Assembly (NCBI RefSeq): GCF_028830055.1
Contig: NZ_CP101655.1
Location: forward strand, 5,696,604 to 5,760,603
Length of the DNA stretch: 64,000 bases
Reading direction: 5' to 3'
Origin: Pseudomonas serboccidentalis
Lineage (GTDB): Bacteria; Pseudomonadota; Gammaproteobacteria; Pseudomonadales; Pseudomonadaceae
Part shown: positions 28,496-37,584 of the stretch, piece after piece
Layout: every line of letters begins with the position of its first letter
Position numbering within the stretch: position 1 is the first letter of the stretch
Program-made: the position numbers and the translations under genes
The notes under the pieces: model-generated
What the model was told of the DNA's origin: nothing
The model's database searches: none
Seen by the model: the letters and a program-made list of their open reading frames with translations, nothing else

Positions 28496-30553
28496 ATGCA
28501 GGCTTTCTTGTCACCGGGGATCAAATTGCTGGGGCGGTTTGGCTTCGCGCGTAAATTCCAGCTGTTGTTTCTGTTGTTCATTCTGCCGTTGGCCGGCAGC
28601 CTGCTGATGATCGGCCAGGACTACCGCGCCAAGCTCAACCTGATTTCCGGCGAACGCGCCGGCGTGCGCCAGTTGCTCAGCCTCGACGCGCTGGACAACC
28701 TGCTCGCCGCCCAACGTGACCGTGCCGCCCGTTGGCGCGCCACCGAAACCAATCGCCAGCCGACCCCGGCCACTCTCGCCGCCATGGCTGCATTCGACGC
28801 CGTGCAACCGGCCCTCGTGCAAGCTACCAGTGATCTGGGCAATGCGCTGAGCAAGGAAGGTGCCGAAGGTGAAACCCTTGCCCGCTATCAAGCGTTGCAA
28901 ACCGCACTCGGCGGTCTGGATTCGAAAAGCCTCAGCAGTGTCGGCTGGTGGCCGGACGGTTATGAGCGTTTCACCAACGCCCTCAGCGCCCTGCAAGCCT
29001 TGCGTGAGCAGATCGTCATGGACAACCGCCTGACCCTCGCGCCGTGGCTGGAAACCTACCTGCTGACGCAGATCTCCACGCAGCACGCGCCGGACCTGAT
29101 CGAGCGCGTCGGCCGCCTCGCCGCCGTCGGTCAGGCTTCGGTAGTCTCGGGCCAGTTCACCCTGCAAAGCCGCCTGCAATTGCGCGATCTGCGCAGTCGC
29201 ATCGGCGACGCCCGCGAGCAACTGGTGAAAACCGCCAGTTTGCTCGAAGCACGGCTGCCGAGCGACTTGCAGACCTGGGCCGGCCAATATCACGACAACC
29301 TCAAGCGCCTCGATGCCGGCCTGAAGGTGCTGGATGACGGCGTGTTCGGCGGCAGCATCACCCTCAAGCCCGAAGACTTCGAACGCAGCCTCGACGCACT
29401 GCTCGGCGATCTCGCCTCGTTGCGCCAGCAATCGCTGCTCTCGCTGGATCAGCGCCTCGACGCCTACCACGCTTCGGCGATTCGCCAGTTCATTGTGGTC
29501 GCCGCCGTGTTCGGTTGCCTGCTGCTGGCGGCTTTGTATCTGTTCGTCTGCCTGCAAGCCTCGATCCGCCGCAGCGCCAGCGGCATCACCCTGCTCGCCG
29601 AAGCCCTGCGCGACGGCAACCTCAGCCTGCAAGTGCCAGTGGTGGGCCGCGATGAGCTGGCGGCGATCAGCACCGCACTCAACGTCGCCGTGGTGCAATT
29701 GCGCACCAGCATGCTCGGGGTCGATCACGAAACCTCGCAACTGAGTCACGCCGTGCGCAGCCTCAACGATCATTCCAGCGGCGCGCTGAGTGAAGTCGAG
29801 GCGCAGCAGTTGCAGATCAGCCAGATCGCCGCCGCTGCCACGCAACTGGCCGCGACCTCGCAAGGCGTCGCGCAGAGTTGCGAACAGGCCTCCGGCAGCG
29901 CTCAACACACCCGACGCATCGCCGCCGACAGCAGCCGCGACAGTCAGCGCACCACCGCGAGCATTCAGCAGCTCAATCAACGCTTGAACGAGACCGCCGC
30001 CGCACTCGGTCGAGTCAGCGAACAGGGGCAGCAGATTCAACTGGTGGTCGACACCATTCGTGGCGTGGCCGAGCAGACCAACCTGCTGGCGCTCAACGCC
30101 GCGATCGAGGCCGCGCGCGCCGGCGAACAGGGTCGCGGTTTTGCCGTGGTCGCCGATGAAGTCCGCAGCCTGTCGCAACGCACTCAGTCATCGACCGCGC
30201 AGATCGCCGGCACGGTCGACAGCCTGCGCGCCACGGTCAACGAGGCGGTGAGCCTGATGGAAGCGGCGTGCGGCCAGGCGCAGTCGGATGCCGAGGCCGT
30301 GACCGGTCTGGGTGAGCGTCTGGGCGAGATTGCCAGCGCAGTGCAGAGCGTCACCGACACCCTGGCGCAGATCGCCACGGCGGTCGAGGAACAGGCGAGT
30401 ACCGCCGATGAAGTCAGCGGCAATATCCAGCAGGTCGATCAGGCGGCTGTGCGTCTGCTTGAAGGCGCGCGGGCGGTGAATCTGGCGGCGGACACCCTGA
30501 GTCAGGGCAGCAAGGCCCTGAGCGACAACACCGCACGCTTCCGCCTCAGTTGA
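28496..30553 (+). CDS. Methyl-accepting chemotaxis protein with a long periplasmic sensor
   Basis: A 685-residue transmembrane receptor. Transmembrane segment 1 is at residues about 21-40 (FQLLFLLFILPLAGSLLMIG), a large helical periplasmic domain covers about 41-330, segment 2 is near 331-353, and a HAMP region follows. The cytoplasmic signalling hairpin contains [20 protein letters not shown] and [18 protein letters not shown]. There is no C-terminal CheR-binding pentapeptide. The ligand is not predictable. Confidence 0.9.
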   Translation: MQAFLSPGIKLLGRFGFARKFQLLFLLFILPLAGSLLMIGQDYRAKLNLISGERAGVRQLLSLDALDNLLAAQRDRAARWRATETNRQPTPATLAAMAAFDAVQPALVQATSDLGNALSKEGAEGETLARYQALQTALGGLDSKSLSSVGWWPDGYERFTNALSALQALREQIVMDNRLTLAPWLETYLLTQISTQHAPDLIERVGRLAAVGQASVVSGQFTLQSRLQLRDLRSRIGDAREQLVKTASLLEARLPSDLQTWAGQYHDNLKRLDAGLKVLDDGVFGGSITLKPEDFERSLDALLGDLASLRQQSLLSLDQRLDAYHASAIRQFIVVAAVFGCLLLAALYLFVCLQASIRRSASGITLLAEALRDGNLSLQVPVVGRDELAAISTALNVAVVQLRTSMLGVDHETSQLSHAVRSLNDHSSGALSEVEAQQLQISQIAAAATQLAATSQGVAQSCEQASGSAQHTRRIAADSSRDSQRTTASIQQLNQRLNETAAALGRVSEQGQQIQLVVDTIRGVAEQTNLLALNAAIEAARAGEQGRGFAVVADEVRSLSQRTQSSTAQIAGTVDSLRATVNEAVSLMEAACGQAQSDAEAVTGLGERLGEIASAVQSVTDTLAQIATAVEEQASTADEVSGNIQQVDQAAVRLLEGARAVNLAADTLSQGSKALSDNTARFRLS

Positions 30554-31448
30554 TCAGTGCTTCGGGGAAGTCCGCTTCCAGCTCGGTCTTGAGCCACTGG
30601 ATAAACCACGCCACATCCGCCGAGAGCTCGGCGGACGGCGTCAGTACCCGGTAGCTTTCGAGCTTCACCTGAGCGTCCACGGCGCGCACCAATTTGCCGG
30701 ATTTGAGTTCCTCGCGAACCAGCACTTCGTTGGCCAGCGCAATGCCCTGCCCGCTCTCGGCCACCGACAGCGCGTGATCGTTGTTGACGTAGAGCATGTC
30801 GGAGTTGAGGTGAATATCCAGGTCATGAGCGGCGAACCACAGGTTCCACCATTCGCCGTCATCGACATGGATCAACTCGTGGCGGACCAGATCCGCCGGG
30901 CCGGTCACAGGCCCGATACTGGCGAGGTATTGCGGGGTGCAGATCGGAAACACGCGCGGGCAGATCAGCGCCTCACGTGAGTCGGCGTACTGCCCGTCGA
31001 GGCCGTAGACGATCCCCAGATCGGCGCTCTTGCCATCGACTTCGGTGAAGGTCGAGTTCGGCTCGATGGCGAACTTCAAACCCGGCCGCAAATGGCGCAT
31101 CGCTTCGATCCGTGGCATCAACCAGCGCTTGGCAAAACCCGGCACTACCATGATCCGCAACCAGCGCTCGGCGTCCTTGGGTTGCGCCTCGTTGCCGGCC
31201 TCGATGATCAACTGCAGGGCGGCGGCGATCTTGCGGTGGTACTTCTCCCCCGCCGGTGTCAGGTTGACCCCGCGCGAAGTACGCTCGAACAGCTGAATGC
31301 CCAGCCAGTCCTCGAGCAACTTCACGTGCCGGCCAATCGCCGGCTGGGTCACGTGCAGGGCTTTCGAGGCCTCGACATAGCTGCCCAGACGGGCGGCGGC
31401 ATCAAATGCACGCACCGCGTTGAGCGGCGGCAAACGGTGGTCGGGCAT
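30546..31448 (-). CDS. LysR family transcriptional regulator (GcvA-like)
   Basis: A 300-residue regulator: helix-turn-helix at residues about 5-62 (PLNAVRAFDAAARLGSYVEASKALHVTQPAIGRHVKLLE) and a ligand-binding domain with GIALANEVLV near residue 230. The start at 31448 is chosen by alignment to family N-termini; GTG at 31460 is possible. It is divergent from the ABC transporter operon, which it probably controls, and its 3' end overlaps the chemoreceptor end by eight bases. Confidence 0.88.
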   Translation of the reverse strand: MPDHRLPPLNAVRAFDAAARLGSYVEASKALHVTQPAIGRHVKLLEDWLGIQLFERTSRGVNLTPAGEKYHRKIAAALQLIIEAGNEAQPKDAERWLRIMVVPGFAKRWLMPRIEAMRHLRPGLKFAIEPNSTFTEVDGKSADLGIVYGLDGQYADSREALICPRVFPICTPQYLASIGPVTGPADLVRHELIHVDDGEWWNLWFAAHDLDIHLNSDMLYVNNDHALSVAESGQGIALANEVLVREELKSGKLVRAVDAQVKLESYRVLTPSAELSADVAWFIQWLKTELEADFPEALIN

Positions 31449-31675
31449 GATTCCTGGCACCTTTGGCTATTAAATTAACTAACACCTGCCATGTTTAAAT
31501 TGAAGTTTCGCCCCGCGCAACCCCTCGCTGATAATCGAGCCACAGCAGAATAAAAAAACAGCTGGTTTCACCCCGTACGCAATCTCGATCCTGCCCAGAA
31601 AAATAATATCCATGGCCCGACTGATTGGCTGACTTGCAGCGCAATCGCAGGCGATGGGGGAATCGGAGGTAACGC

Positions 31676-32794
31676 ATGAATGCCCTGCATTCGCTGCAAA
31701 CGCTGGCGGTGTCCATCCGCTCGGTGCGCAAGGTTTACGGTGATCCAAACACCGGTCCGGTGGCGTTGAAAAACATCGACCTGGACATTCGCGACAACGA
31801 ATTCTTCACCCTGCTCGGCCCGTCCGGCTGCGGCAAGACCACGCTGCTGCGGATGATCGCCGGCTTTGAATTTCCCACTCAGGGCGAAATCCTGCTCTAC
31901 GGCGAAAACATCGCCGACCGCCCGCCGTTCCAGCGCCCGGTCAATACGGTGTTCCAGCATTACGCGCTGTTCCCGCACATGACCATCGCCGAGAACCTGG
32001 CCTTCGGCCTCGAATCGCAGCCGATGGGCAAAGTGCTGAACAAAGCGCAGATCGCCGAGCGCGTGCGCGAGATGCTCGCACTGGTGCAGATGGAGCGCTT
32101 CGCCAATCGCAAGCCGGCGCAGTTGTCCGGCGGCCAGCAACAACGTGTAGCGCTGGCCCGCGCCTTGGCGCCGCACCCGAAAGTCCTGCTGCTGGATGAG
32201 CCGCTGTCGGCACTCGACCTCAAGCTGCGCCAGGCCATGCGCGAAGAGCTGAAAAGCATTCAGTCCAAGACCGGCATCACCTTCATCTTCGTCACCCACG
32301 ACCAGGAAGAAGCGCTGACCATGTCCGACCGCATCGCCGTGCTGTCCGAAGGCGAAGTGCAGCAGGTCGGCCGCCCGGAAGACATCTACGAACGCCCGCG
32401 CAATCGCTTCGTCGCCGACTTCATCGGCGAAACCAACTTCATCCAGGGCACGGTCACAAAAGTCGAGGATGGCATGGCCTGGTTCGCCGGGCCGGCCGGG
32501 CATCCGCTGCCGGCGCAACCGTGCAGCGACGTGGCGGTCGGCGTCAGCGTGACCTTGTCCGTACGCCCCGAGCGCCTGCACCTGGTGCCCGCCGCGACCG
32601 AGGCCGCGCTGCCATGCCGGATCGAAGCACAGATTTATCTGGGCACCGACCTGCAATATCAGGTCAGTCTCGGCGACGGTTCGCGTCTCACCGTGCGCAC
32701 ACCCAACAGCGTCGACCAGAACCTGCGCTTTGCCGTCGGCAGTCAGGCCGGTCTGTTGTTCGACCGTGGAAGCGCCAGCGTCCTGCACGATTGA
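31676..32794 (+). CDS. Polyamine-type ABC transporter ATP-binding protein
   Basis: A 372-residue PotA-like ATPase with Walker A GPSGCGKTT, signature LSGGQQQRVALARALAPHP, Walker B LLLDEPLSALD and H-loop FVTHDQEEALT. The C-terminal TOBE-like domain covers about 280-372. It drives import through the two permeases encoded next. The first gene of a four- or five-gene operon. Confidence 0.92.
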   Translation: MNALHSLQTLAVSIRSVRKVYGDPNTGPVALKNIDLDIRDNEFFTLLGPSGCGKTTLLRMIAGFEFPTQGEILLYGENIADRPPFQRPVNTVFQHYALFPHMTIAENLAFGLESQPMGKVLNKAQIAERVREMLALVQMERFANRKPAQLSGGQQQRVALARALAPHPKVLLLDEPLSALDLKLRQAMREELKSIQSKTGITFIFVTHDQEEALTMSDRIAVLSEGEVQQVGRPEDIYERPRNRFVADFIGETNFIQGTVTKVEDGMAWFAGPAGHPLPAQPCSDVAVGVSVTLSVRPERLHLVPAATEAALPCRIEAQIYLGTDLQYQVSLGDGSRLTVRTPNSVDQNLRFAVGSQAGLLFDRGSASVLHD

Positions 32795-32809
32795 GCCCGA
32801 GGAGTTGCC

Positions 32810-33730
32810 ATGCACGCCTTACCGATTGCCAACACGCTGGAGCGCCGCAAGGCCTTCCAGAGTTTTCTCGGAGTCAGCCCGGCACTGGTCGCCATCGGCC
32901 TGTTTCTGTTGGTGCCGATCCTGATCGTCATCGGCTATTCGCTGATGGAAGCCAACCCCTACGGCGGGGTCAACAAAGTCTTCAGCAGCGACGCCTACAC
33001 CTCGTTACTGTTCGAACGGCAAATGGACGACAGCCTCGCGTTCGCCGATTCCTACCTGATCATCGCCCTGCGTTCGGTGGGCATCGCCAGCCTGACCACG
33101 GTCATCACGTTGCTGATCGGATTTCCGGTGGCCGTTTGGCTGGCGATGCAGCCAGCGCATCGGCGTGGTTTGCTGATCTTTCTGATCACCGTGCCGTTCT
33201 GGGCCAACCTGCTGATCCGCACCTACGCGTGGATTCTGCTGCTGCGCAACACCGGGGTGATCAACAACAGTTTGCTGGGCATGGGCATCATCCATGAACC
33301 GTTGCAGTTGTTGTACACCGACGGCGCGGTGCTGCTGGGGCTGGTTTACACCTACGCGCCGTTCGTGGTGTTGCCGATCTACGCGACGCTGGAAAAGATG
33401 GATATTCGCCTGCTCGAAGCGGCTCAGGACCTGTATGCCGGGCGCGTGCGGACCTTGCGCAAAGTGGTGTTGCCGATCGCCAAACCGGGGATTCTCGCCG
33501 GCGCCATCCTCACCTTCGTGCCGTGCCTGGGCGCGATGATCGCTCCGGAACTGCTCGGCGGCGGCACACGGATGATGCTCGGCAACCTGATCTTCCGGCA
33601 GTTCAGCGATGCGCGTAACTGGCCATTCGGCGCGGCGTTGTCGCTGGTGCTGATGGCCGCGGTGATGTTGGTGCTGACCGTGTATGCCCTGCGCGCCGAG
33701 CGCCAGCGCATCGCCAAGGGAGGTGTGTAA
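32810..33730 (+). CDS. Polyamine-type ABC transporter permease (PotB-like)
   Basis: A 306-residue inner-membrane protein with about six hydrophobic segments. The ATPase-contact EAA loop reads LEAAQDLYAGRVRTLRKVVLPIAKPGILAG. ATG follows GGAGTTGCC, 15 bases after the ATPase gene. Confidence 0.92.
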   Translation: MHALPIANTLERRKAFQSFLGVSPALVAIGLFLLVPILIVIGYSLMEANPYGGVNKVFSSDAYTSLLFERQMDDSLAFADSYLIIALRSVGIASLTTVITLLIGFPVAVWLAMQPAHRRGLLIFLITVPFWANLLIRTYAWILLLRNTGVINNSLLGMGIIHEPLQLLYTDGAVLLGLVYTYAPFVVLPIYATLEKMDIRLLEAAQDLYAGRVRTLRKVVLPIAKPGILAGAILTFVPCLGAMIAPELLGGGTRMMLGNLIFRQFSDARNWPFGAALSLVLMAAVMLVLTVYALRAERQRIAKGGV

Positions 33731-34536
33731 TGCTCGCGCTATTCAAACGCAAAGGGCTGGGTGTGCAGGACTTCCCCGGCTTCGGCGGCTTCAGTTTCCT
33801 GTTCTATCTGTACCTGTACGCGCCGATCGTGGTGCTGGTGGTGTTCTCGTTCAACGCCAACCAGTCGGCGACGGTGTGGACCGGTTTCAGCCTCGACTGG
33901 TATCGCGCCGCGTTCGCCAATCAGGCCTTGCGCCAAGCGGCCGGCAACAGCCTGTTGATCGCGGTCTGCGCAAGCATGATCGCAACCGCGATTGCCACCC
34001 TCGCCGCCCTCGGTACTTCGCGCGGCGCGAAATTCAAGGGCCTGCACTTGTCGATGGGCGCGATCATGCTGCCGCTGGTGCTGCCGGAAATTGTTGTCGG
34101 TGTGGCGACGCTGGCGCTGTTCTCGACCATTGGCCTGTCGCTGGGTTACGGCAACCTGATCATCGCTCATACGGTGTTCTGCATTCCGTTCGCCTACCTG
34201 CCGATCCGTGCGCGGCTGAACGACATGGACCTGTCGCTGGAACAAGCCTCCGCCGACCTCTATGCCGGCCCGTGGCGGACCTTTCGCAAGGTCACCCTGC
34301 CGCTGCTGATGCCGGGGATTTTCTCCGGGCTGATGCTGGCCTTCATCGTCTCGCTGGATAACTTCGTGATCTCGATGATGGTCTCGCAGGCCGGCACCAC
34401 GACCCTGCCGATCTTCATCTTCGGCCTGTTGCGCATGGGCGTGACACCCGACGTCAACGCCGTCTCGACCCTGATCCTGGGCGTCTCGGTGCTGTTCGTC
34501 AGCCTCTCTTACCTGCTGGGCAAAAAGAACGCCTGA
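33730..34536 (+). CDS. Polyamine-type ABC transporter permease (PotC-like)
   Basis: A 268-residue permease with about six membrane segments and the EAA loop LEQASADLYAGPWRTFRKVTLPLLMPGIFSG. The start codon overlaps the previous stop (TAATG), so the two permeases are coupled and form the channel heterodimer. Confidence 0.92.
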   Translation: MLALFKRKGLGVQDFPGFGGFSFLFYLYLYAPIVVLVVFSFNANQSATVWTGFSLDWYRAAFANQALRQAAGNSLLIAVCASMIATAIATLAALGTSRGAKFKGLHLSMGAIMLPLVLPEIVVGVATLALFSTIGLSLGYGNLIIAHTVFCIPFAYLPIRARLNDMDLSLEQASADLYAGPWRTFRKVTLPLLMPGIFSGLMLAFIVSLDNFVISMMVSQAGTTTLPIFIFGLLRMGVTPDVNAVSTLILGVSVLFVSLSYLLGKKNA

Positions 34537-34563
34537 ACCTTCCAAGAACTGTGGGGAAATCGC

Positions 34564-35610
34564 ATGAGCAAGTGGATAAAAAGCGTCGGCACTTCGTTGT
34601 TCCTGACTGTGCCGCTGGTCATGACCGGCAGTGTTCAGGCCGCGGAAAAACTCAACGTGGTGAGCTGGAGTGGTTACTTCTCGCCGGAGATTCTCGCCAA
34701 GTTCCAGAAGCAGACCGGCATCGAAGTCACCGTCGATTCCTACGATTCCAACGAGACCCTGCTGGCCAAACTGAAACAGGGCGGCGCCGGGTATGACGTG
34801 GCGATTCCCTCGCACCAGTTCATCCCGATCCTGATCAAGGAAAACCTGCTGGAGCGCTTCGATCCGGTCAAAGAGCCCTACTACGCCAGTGTTGTGGATA
34901 ACCTGAAAAAGCCGAGCTGGGATCCGGAAGGCGCGTATTCAGTGCCGTTCATCTGGGGTACCACCAGCGTCGTGCTCGACAGTGCGCGCTACAAAGGCCC
35001 GGCCGACAGCTACAAAGTTTTGTACGAGCCGCCAGCCGAGCTGCAGGGGCGAATCAACATGTTCGATTCGGTCAGCGACATGGTCGACATGGCCAGCCTT
35101 TACCTGAACATTCCGCTGTGCAGCGAAGACCCGAAACAGATGCAGCAAGTGCTGACGCTGCTCAAGGCACAAAAGCCGTTCGTGAAGACTTACAGTTCCA
35201 AGGCCGGCTCGATCCGCGAGAACCTCGCTTCGGGTGAAATCGACATGTCGATGTTCTGGGGCGGCTCGTCGATGCGCGCCCGGGAGATGAAACCGACGCT
35301 GAAATACCTGTACCCGAAAGAAGGCGTACTGGCCTGGGTCGACAACATGGTCATCCCCACCGGCAGCAAGAACCCGGCGAATGCCAAGGCGTTCATCGCC
35401 TTCCTCAGCCAGCCGGAAAACTCGGCGATGACGCAGAACTTCCTCAAGCACCAGAGCCCGATCAAAGGCGTGGAGCCGTTCCTCGATGCGGCGCTCAAGG
35501 ACGCGCCGGAATTGCACATTCCCGAGGGCACCAACGTGGTGTTCAGCAAGACCTGCGGTGAAGGCGCGATCCGTCTGGCCGACCGTCTCTGGACCAACCT
35601 GATGCGTTGA
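34564..35610 (+). CDS. Spermidine/putrescine-type periplasmic binding protein (PotD-like)
   Basis: A 348-residue exported solute-binding protein. The signal peptide is MSKWIKSVGTSLFLTVPLVM up to about VQAA. The mature part starts LNVVSWSGYFSPEILAKFQKQTG, typical of the PotD/PotF family, with YDVAIPSHQFIPILI following. The genuine ligand could be a polyamine or a related amine. A terminator-like hairpin follows, separating it partly from the amidase. Confidence 0.9.
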   Translation: MSKWIKSVGTSLFLTVPLVMTGSVQAAEKLNVVSWSGYFSPEILAKFQKQTGIEVTVDSYDSNETLLAKLKQGGAGYDVAIPSHQFIPILIKENLLERFDPVKEPYYASVVDNLKKPSWDPEGAYSVPFIWGTTSVVLDSARYKGPADSYKVLYEPPAELQGRINMFDSVSDMVDMASLYLNIPLCSEDPKQMQQVLTLLKAQKPFVKTYSSKAGSIRENLASGEIDMSMFWGGSSMRAREMKPTLKYLYPKEGVLAWVDNMVIPTGSKNPANAKAFIAFLSQPENSAMTQNFLKHQSPIKGVEPFLDAALKDAPELHIPEGTNVVFSKTCGEGAIRLADRLWTNLMR

Positions 35611-35617
35611 TCCCTGC

Positions 35618-35645
35618 CGCCCCGTCGAACTGGCGGGGCGTTTTT
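35618..35645 (+). terminator. Terminator or attenuator hairpin after the binding-protein gene
   Basis: CGCCCCG (35618-35624) pairs with CGGGGCG (35634-35640), then TTTTT. It may set a lower level of amidase than of the binding protein. Confidence 0.8.
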
Positions 35646-35671
35646 CCAGCCGTCTGAAAGGCGCCGTTGTC

Positions 35672-37126
35672 ATGAACTCCAATAACATCAGCGAACTGGT
35701 CCTGCTGCAGGCCCATGAGCTCGCCGAACGCATCCGCCTGCGCCAGGTTTCCTGCCGGGAAGTGATGCAGACTTACCTTGCCCACATCGACCGCTTCAAC
35801 CCGTTGGTGAATGCGCTGATCAGCCTGCAATCACCGGAAAGTCTGTTGGCTCAAGCCGATACGCGCGACGCCGAGCTGGCCCGTGGCGAATACCGCGGCT
35901 GGATGCATGGCCTGCCCCACGCGATCAAGGATCTGTCGTTGACCCAGGGCATCCGCACCACGCTTGGCTCGCCGTTGTTCAAGGACTTCATGCCCGAGCG
36001 CGACGGCATCATGGTCGAGCGAATCAAGGCTGCCGGCGCAACCATCATCGGCAAGACCAACACCCCGGAATTCGGCCTCGGTTCGCAGAGCTATAACCCG
36101 TTGTTTGGTGCGACCGCTTGCGCGTACGACCCGAGCAAAACCGCAGGTGGCAGCAGCGGTGGCGCGGCGGCAGCGCTGGCGATGCATCTGGTGCCGGTGG
36201 CGGATGGCAGCGACATGATGGGGTCGCTGCGTAATCCGGCGGCGTTCAACAACATCTTTGGTTTTCGACCGTCGCAGGGGCGTGTGCCGTTTGATGACAG
36301 CGCTGATCTGTTTTTCGATCAGTTGGGTTACGAAGGGCCGATGGCGCGCAGCGTGAGGGATGCGGCGCTGTTGCTGTCGGTGCAGGCCGGGGGCGATGCG
36401 CGGGCACCATTGTCGATCAGTGAGTCGGGCGAGGCATTTGCCGCGCCGCTGGAGCGTGACTTCAAAGGCACGCGGTTGGGATGGCTGGGAGACTTCAACG
36501 GTTACCTGCCGATGGAGAGCGGTGTGCTGTCGCTGTGTGAGAAGACCTTTGCCGATTTTGAGAGTCTGGGTTGTCACGTTGAGTCGGCTGAGTCTGGGTT
36601 CGCGCCTGAGCGGCTGTGGAGCAGTTGGCGGACGCTGCGTCATTGGATGGTCGCGGGGTCTTTGGGCGCGACCTACGCCGATCCACAAAAACGCGCGTTG
36701 TTGAAACCGGAAGCGATCTGGGAAGTGGAAAACGGCTTGAAGCTTTCGGCCAGTGAAGTGTTCGCCGCCTCGGTGGTGCGCAGCGATTGGTATCGGGCGA
36801 TCTCGCGACTGTTCGAACGATACGATTACCTGCTGCTGCCCAGCGCCCAGGTGTTCCCGTTCGACAAGGCCCAGCCTTGGCCGACCGCTATCGAGGGCGT
36901 CAGTATGGACACCTATCATCGCTGGATGGAGGTGGTGATTCCCGGCACGTTGTCCGGTTGCCCGGTGGCGAGCGTTCAGGCCGGCTTCAATGCACAGGGG
37001 TTGCCGATGGGGTTGCAGATCATCGGCCGGCATCAGGCGGACTTCGCGGTTCTGCAACTGGCGCATGCTTATGAGCAGGCCAGCCGCTGGTTCCAACGCT
37101 GCCCTTCGCCGCTGCTCGGCTCATGA
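35672..37126 (+). CDS. Amidase signature family hydrolase
   Basis: A 484-residue cytosolic amidohydrolase with a Ser-Ser-Lys active site: Lys in LPHAIKDLSLTQG, the Gly/Ser-rich KTAGGSSGGAAAALA and the nucleophile region GSDMMGSLRNPAAF. It is 61 bases after the binding-protein gene on the same strand. It may hydrolyse an amide brought in by the transporter, such as an acylated amine; this is inference from context. Confidence 0.9.
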   Translation: MNSNNISELVLLQAHELAERIRLRQVSCREVMQTYLAHIDRFNPLVNALISLQSPESLLAQADTRDAELARGEYRGWMHGLPHAIKDLSLTQGIRTTLGSPLFKDFMPERDGIMVERIKAAGATIIGKTNTPEFGLGSQSYNPLFGATACAYDPSKTAGGSSGGAAAALAMHLVPVADGSDMMGSLRNPAAFNNIFGFRPSQGRVPFDDSADLFFDQLGYEGPMARSVRDAALLLSVQAGGDARAPLSISESGEAFAAPLERDFKGTRLGWLGDFNGYLPMESGVLSLCEKTFADFESLGCHVESAESGFAPERLWSSWRTLRHWMVAGSLGATYADPQKRALLKPEAIWEVENGLKLSASEVFAASVVRSDWYRAISRLFERYDYLLLPSAQVFPFDKAQPWPTAIEGVSMDTYHRWMEVVIPGTLSGCPVASVQAGFNAQGLPMGLQIIGRHQADFAVLQLAHAYEQASRWFQRCPSPLLGS

Positions 37127-37172
37127 TTTTGATAAACGGTTGAAAGCGTAGAAAAAATTTTTAAATTTACGC

Positions 37173-37201
37173 TTGACGCTTTTCCATTTCAGGGGAATAA
37201 T
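37173..37201 (+). promoter_or_regulatory. Promoter of tRNA-Met
   Basis: TTGACG (37173-37178) and AATAAT (37196-37201) spaced by 17 bases, followed by a GC-rich discriminator (GCGCGCC) just before the tRNA, typical of stringently controlled stable RNA genes. Confidence 0.65.
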
Positions 37202-37212
37202 GCGCGCCACTT

Positions 37213-37289
37213 GGCTACATAGCTCAGTTGGTTAGAGCATAGCATTCATAATGCTGGGGTCCGGGGTTCAAGTCCCTGTGTAGCCACCA
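37213..37289 (+). tRNA. tRNA-Met (anticodon CAT, elongator type)
   Basis: 77-base cloverleaf: acceptor GGCTACA/TGTAGCC with A at position 73 and encoded CCA, D arm AGCTCAGTTGGTTAGAGC, anticodon CAT at 37247-37249, T arm GGTTCAAGTCC. The fully paired first acceptor base marks it as elongator rather than initiator. Confidence 0.95.
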
Positions 37290-37295
37290 AGTACT

Positions 37296-37333
37296 AAAAA
37301 CGGCTTACCGAAAGGTAGGCCGTTTTTTTATGC
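37296..37333 (+). terminator. tRNA-Met terminator and left copy of a 38-bp direct repeat
   Basis: Hairpin CGGCTTACC-GAAA-GGTAGGCCG with a long T run; it ends the tRNA transcript. The identical 38 bases recur at 38906-38943, bracketing the Fic insert. Confidence 0.9.
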
Positions 37334-37477
37334 CTGCAATAATCCCCCCTCCGGTTACCCACCTACAAAACGTCTATCTTCAGCCCTTTCGATTGGATCA
37401 GTGGGCTCGCAGTACCTCATCAGTCAGACTTTCTTACAGTTTGCACTTCGCCTTTTTTCACATAAGCAAATATCAAA

Positions 37478-37577
37478 TTCAAGATAATGCTAACCTCACA
37501 CTTCAGCCTTTATCCAATTAATACGGGCTTTTCCCAATAGAAAGTTCAAGATAATCAAAAACAATACTTGAGATAAT
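37478..37577 (+). promoter_or_regulatory. Triplicated TTCAAGATAAT motif before fic
   Basis: Exact copies of TTCAAGATAAT at 37478-37488 and 37545-37555, and a variant CTTGAGATAAT at 37567-37577, eight bases before the fic ATG. They resemble operator repeats and could be bound by the winged helix of the Fic protein itself; this is inference. Confidence 0.4.
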
Positions 37578-37584
37578 TGTTATC

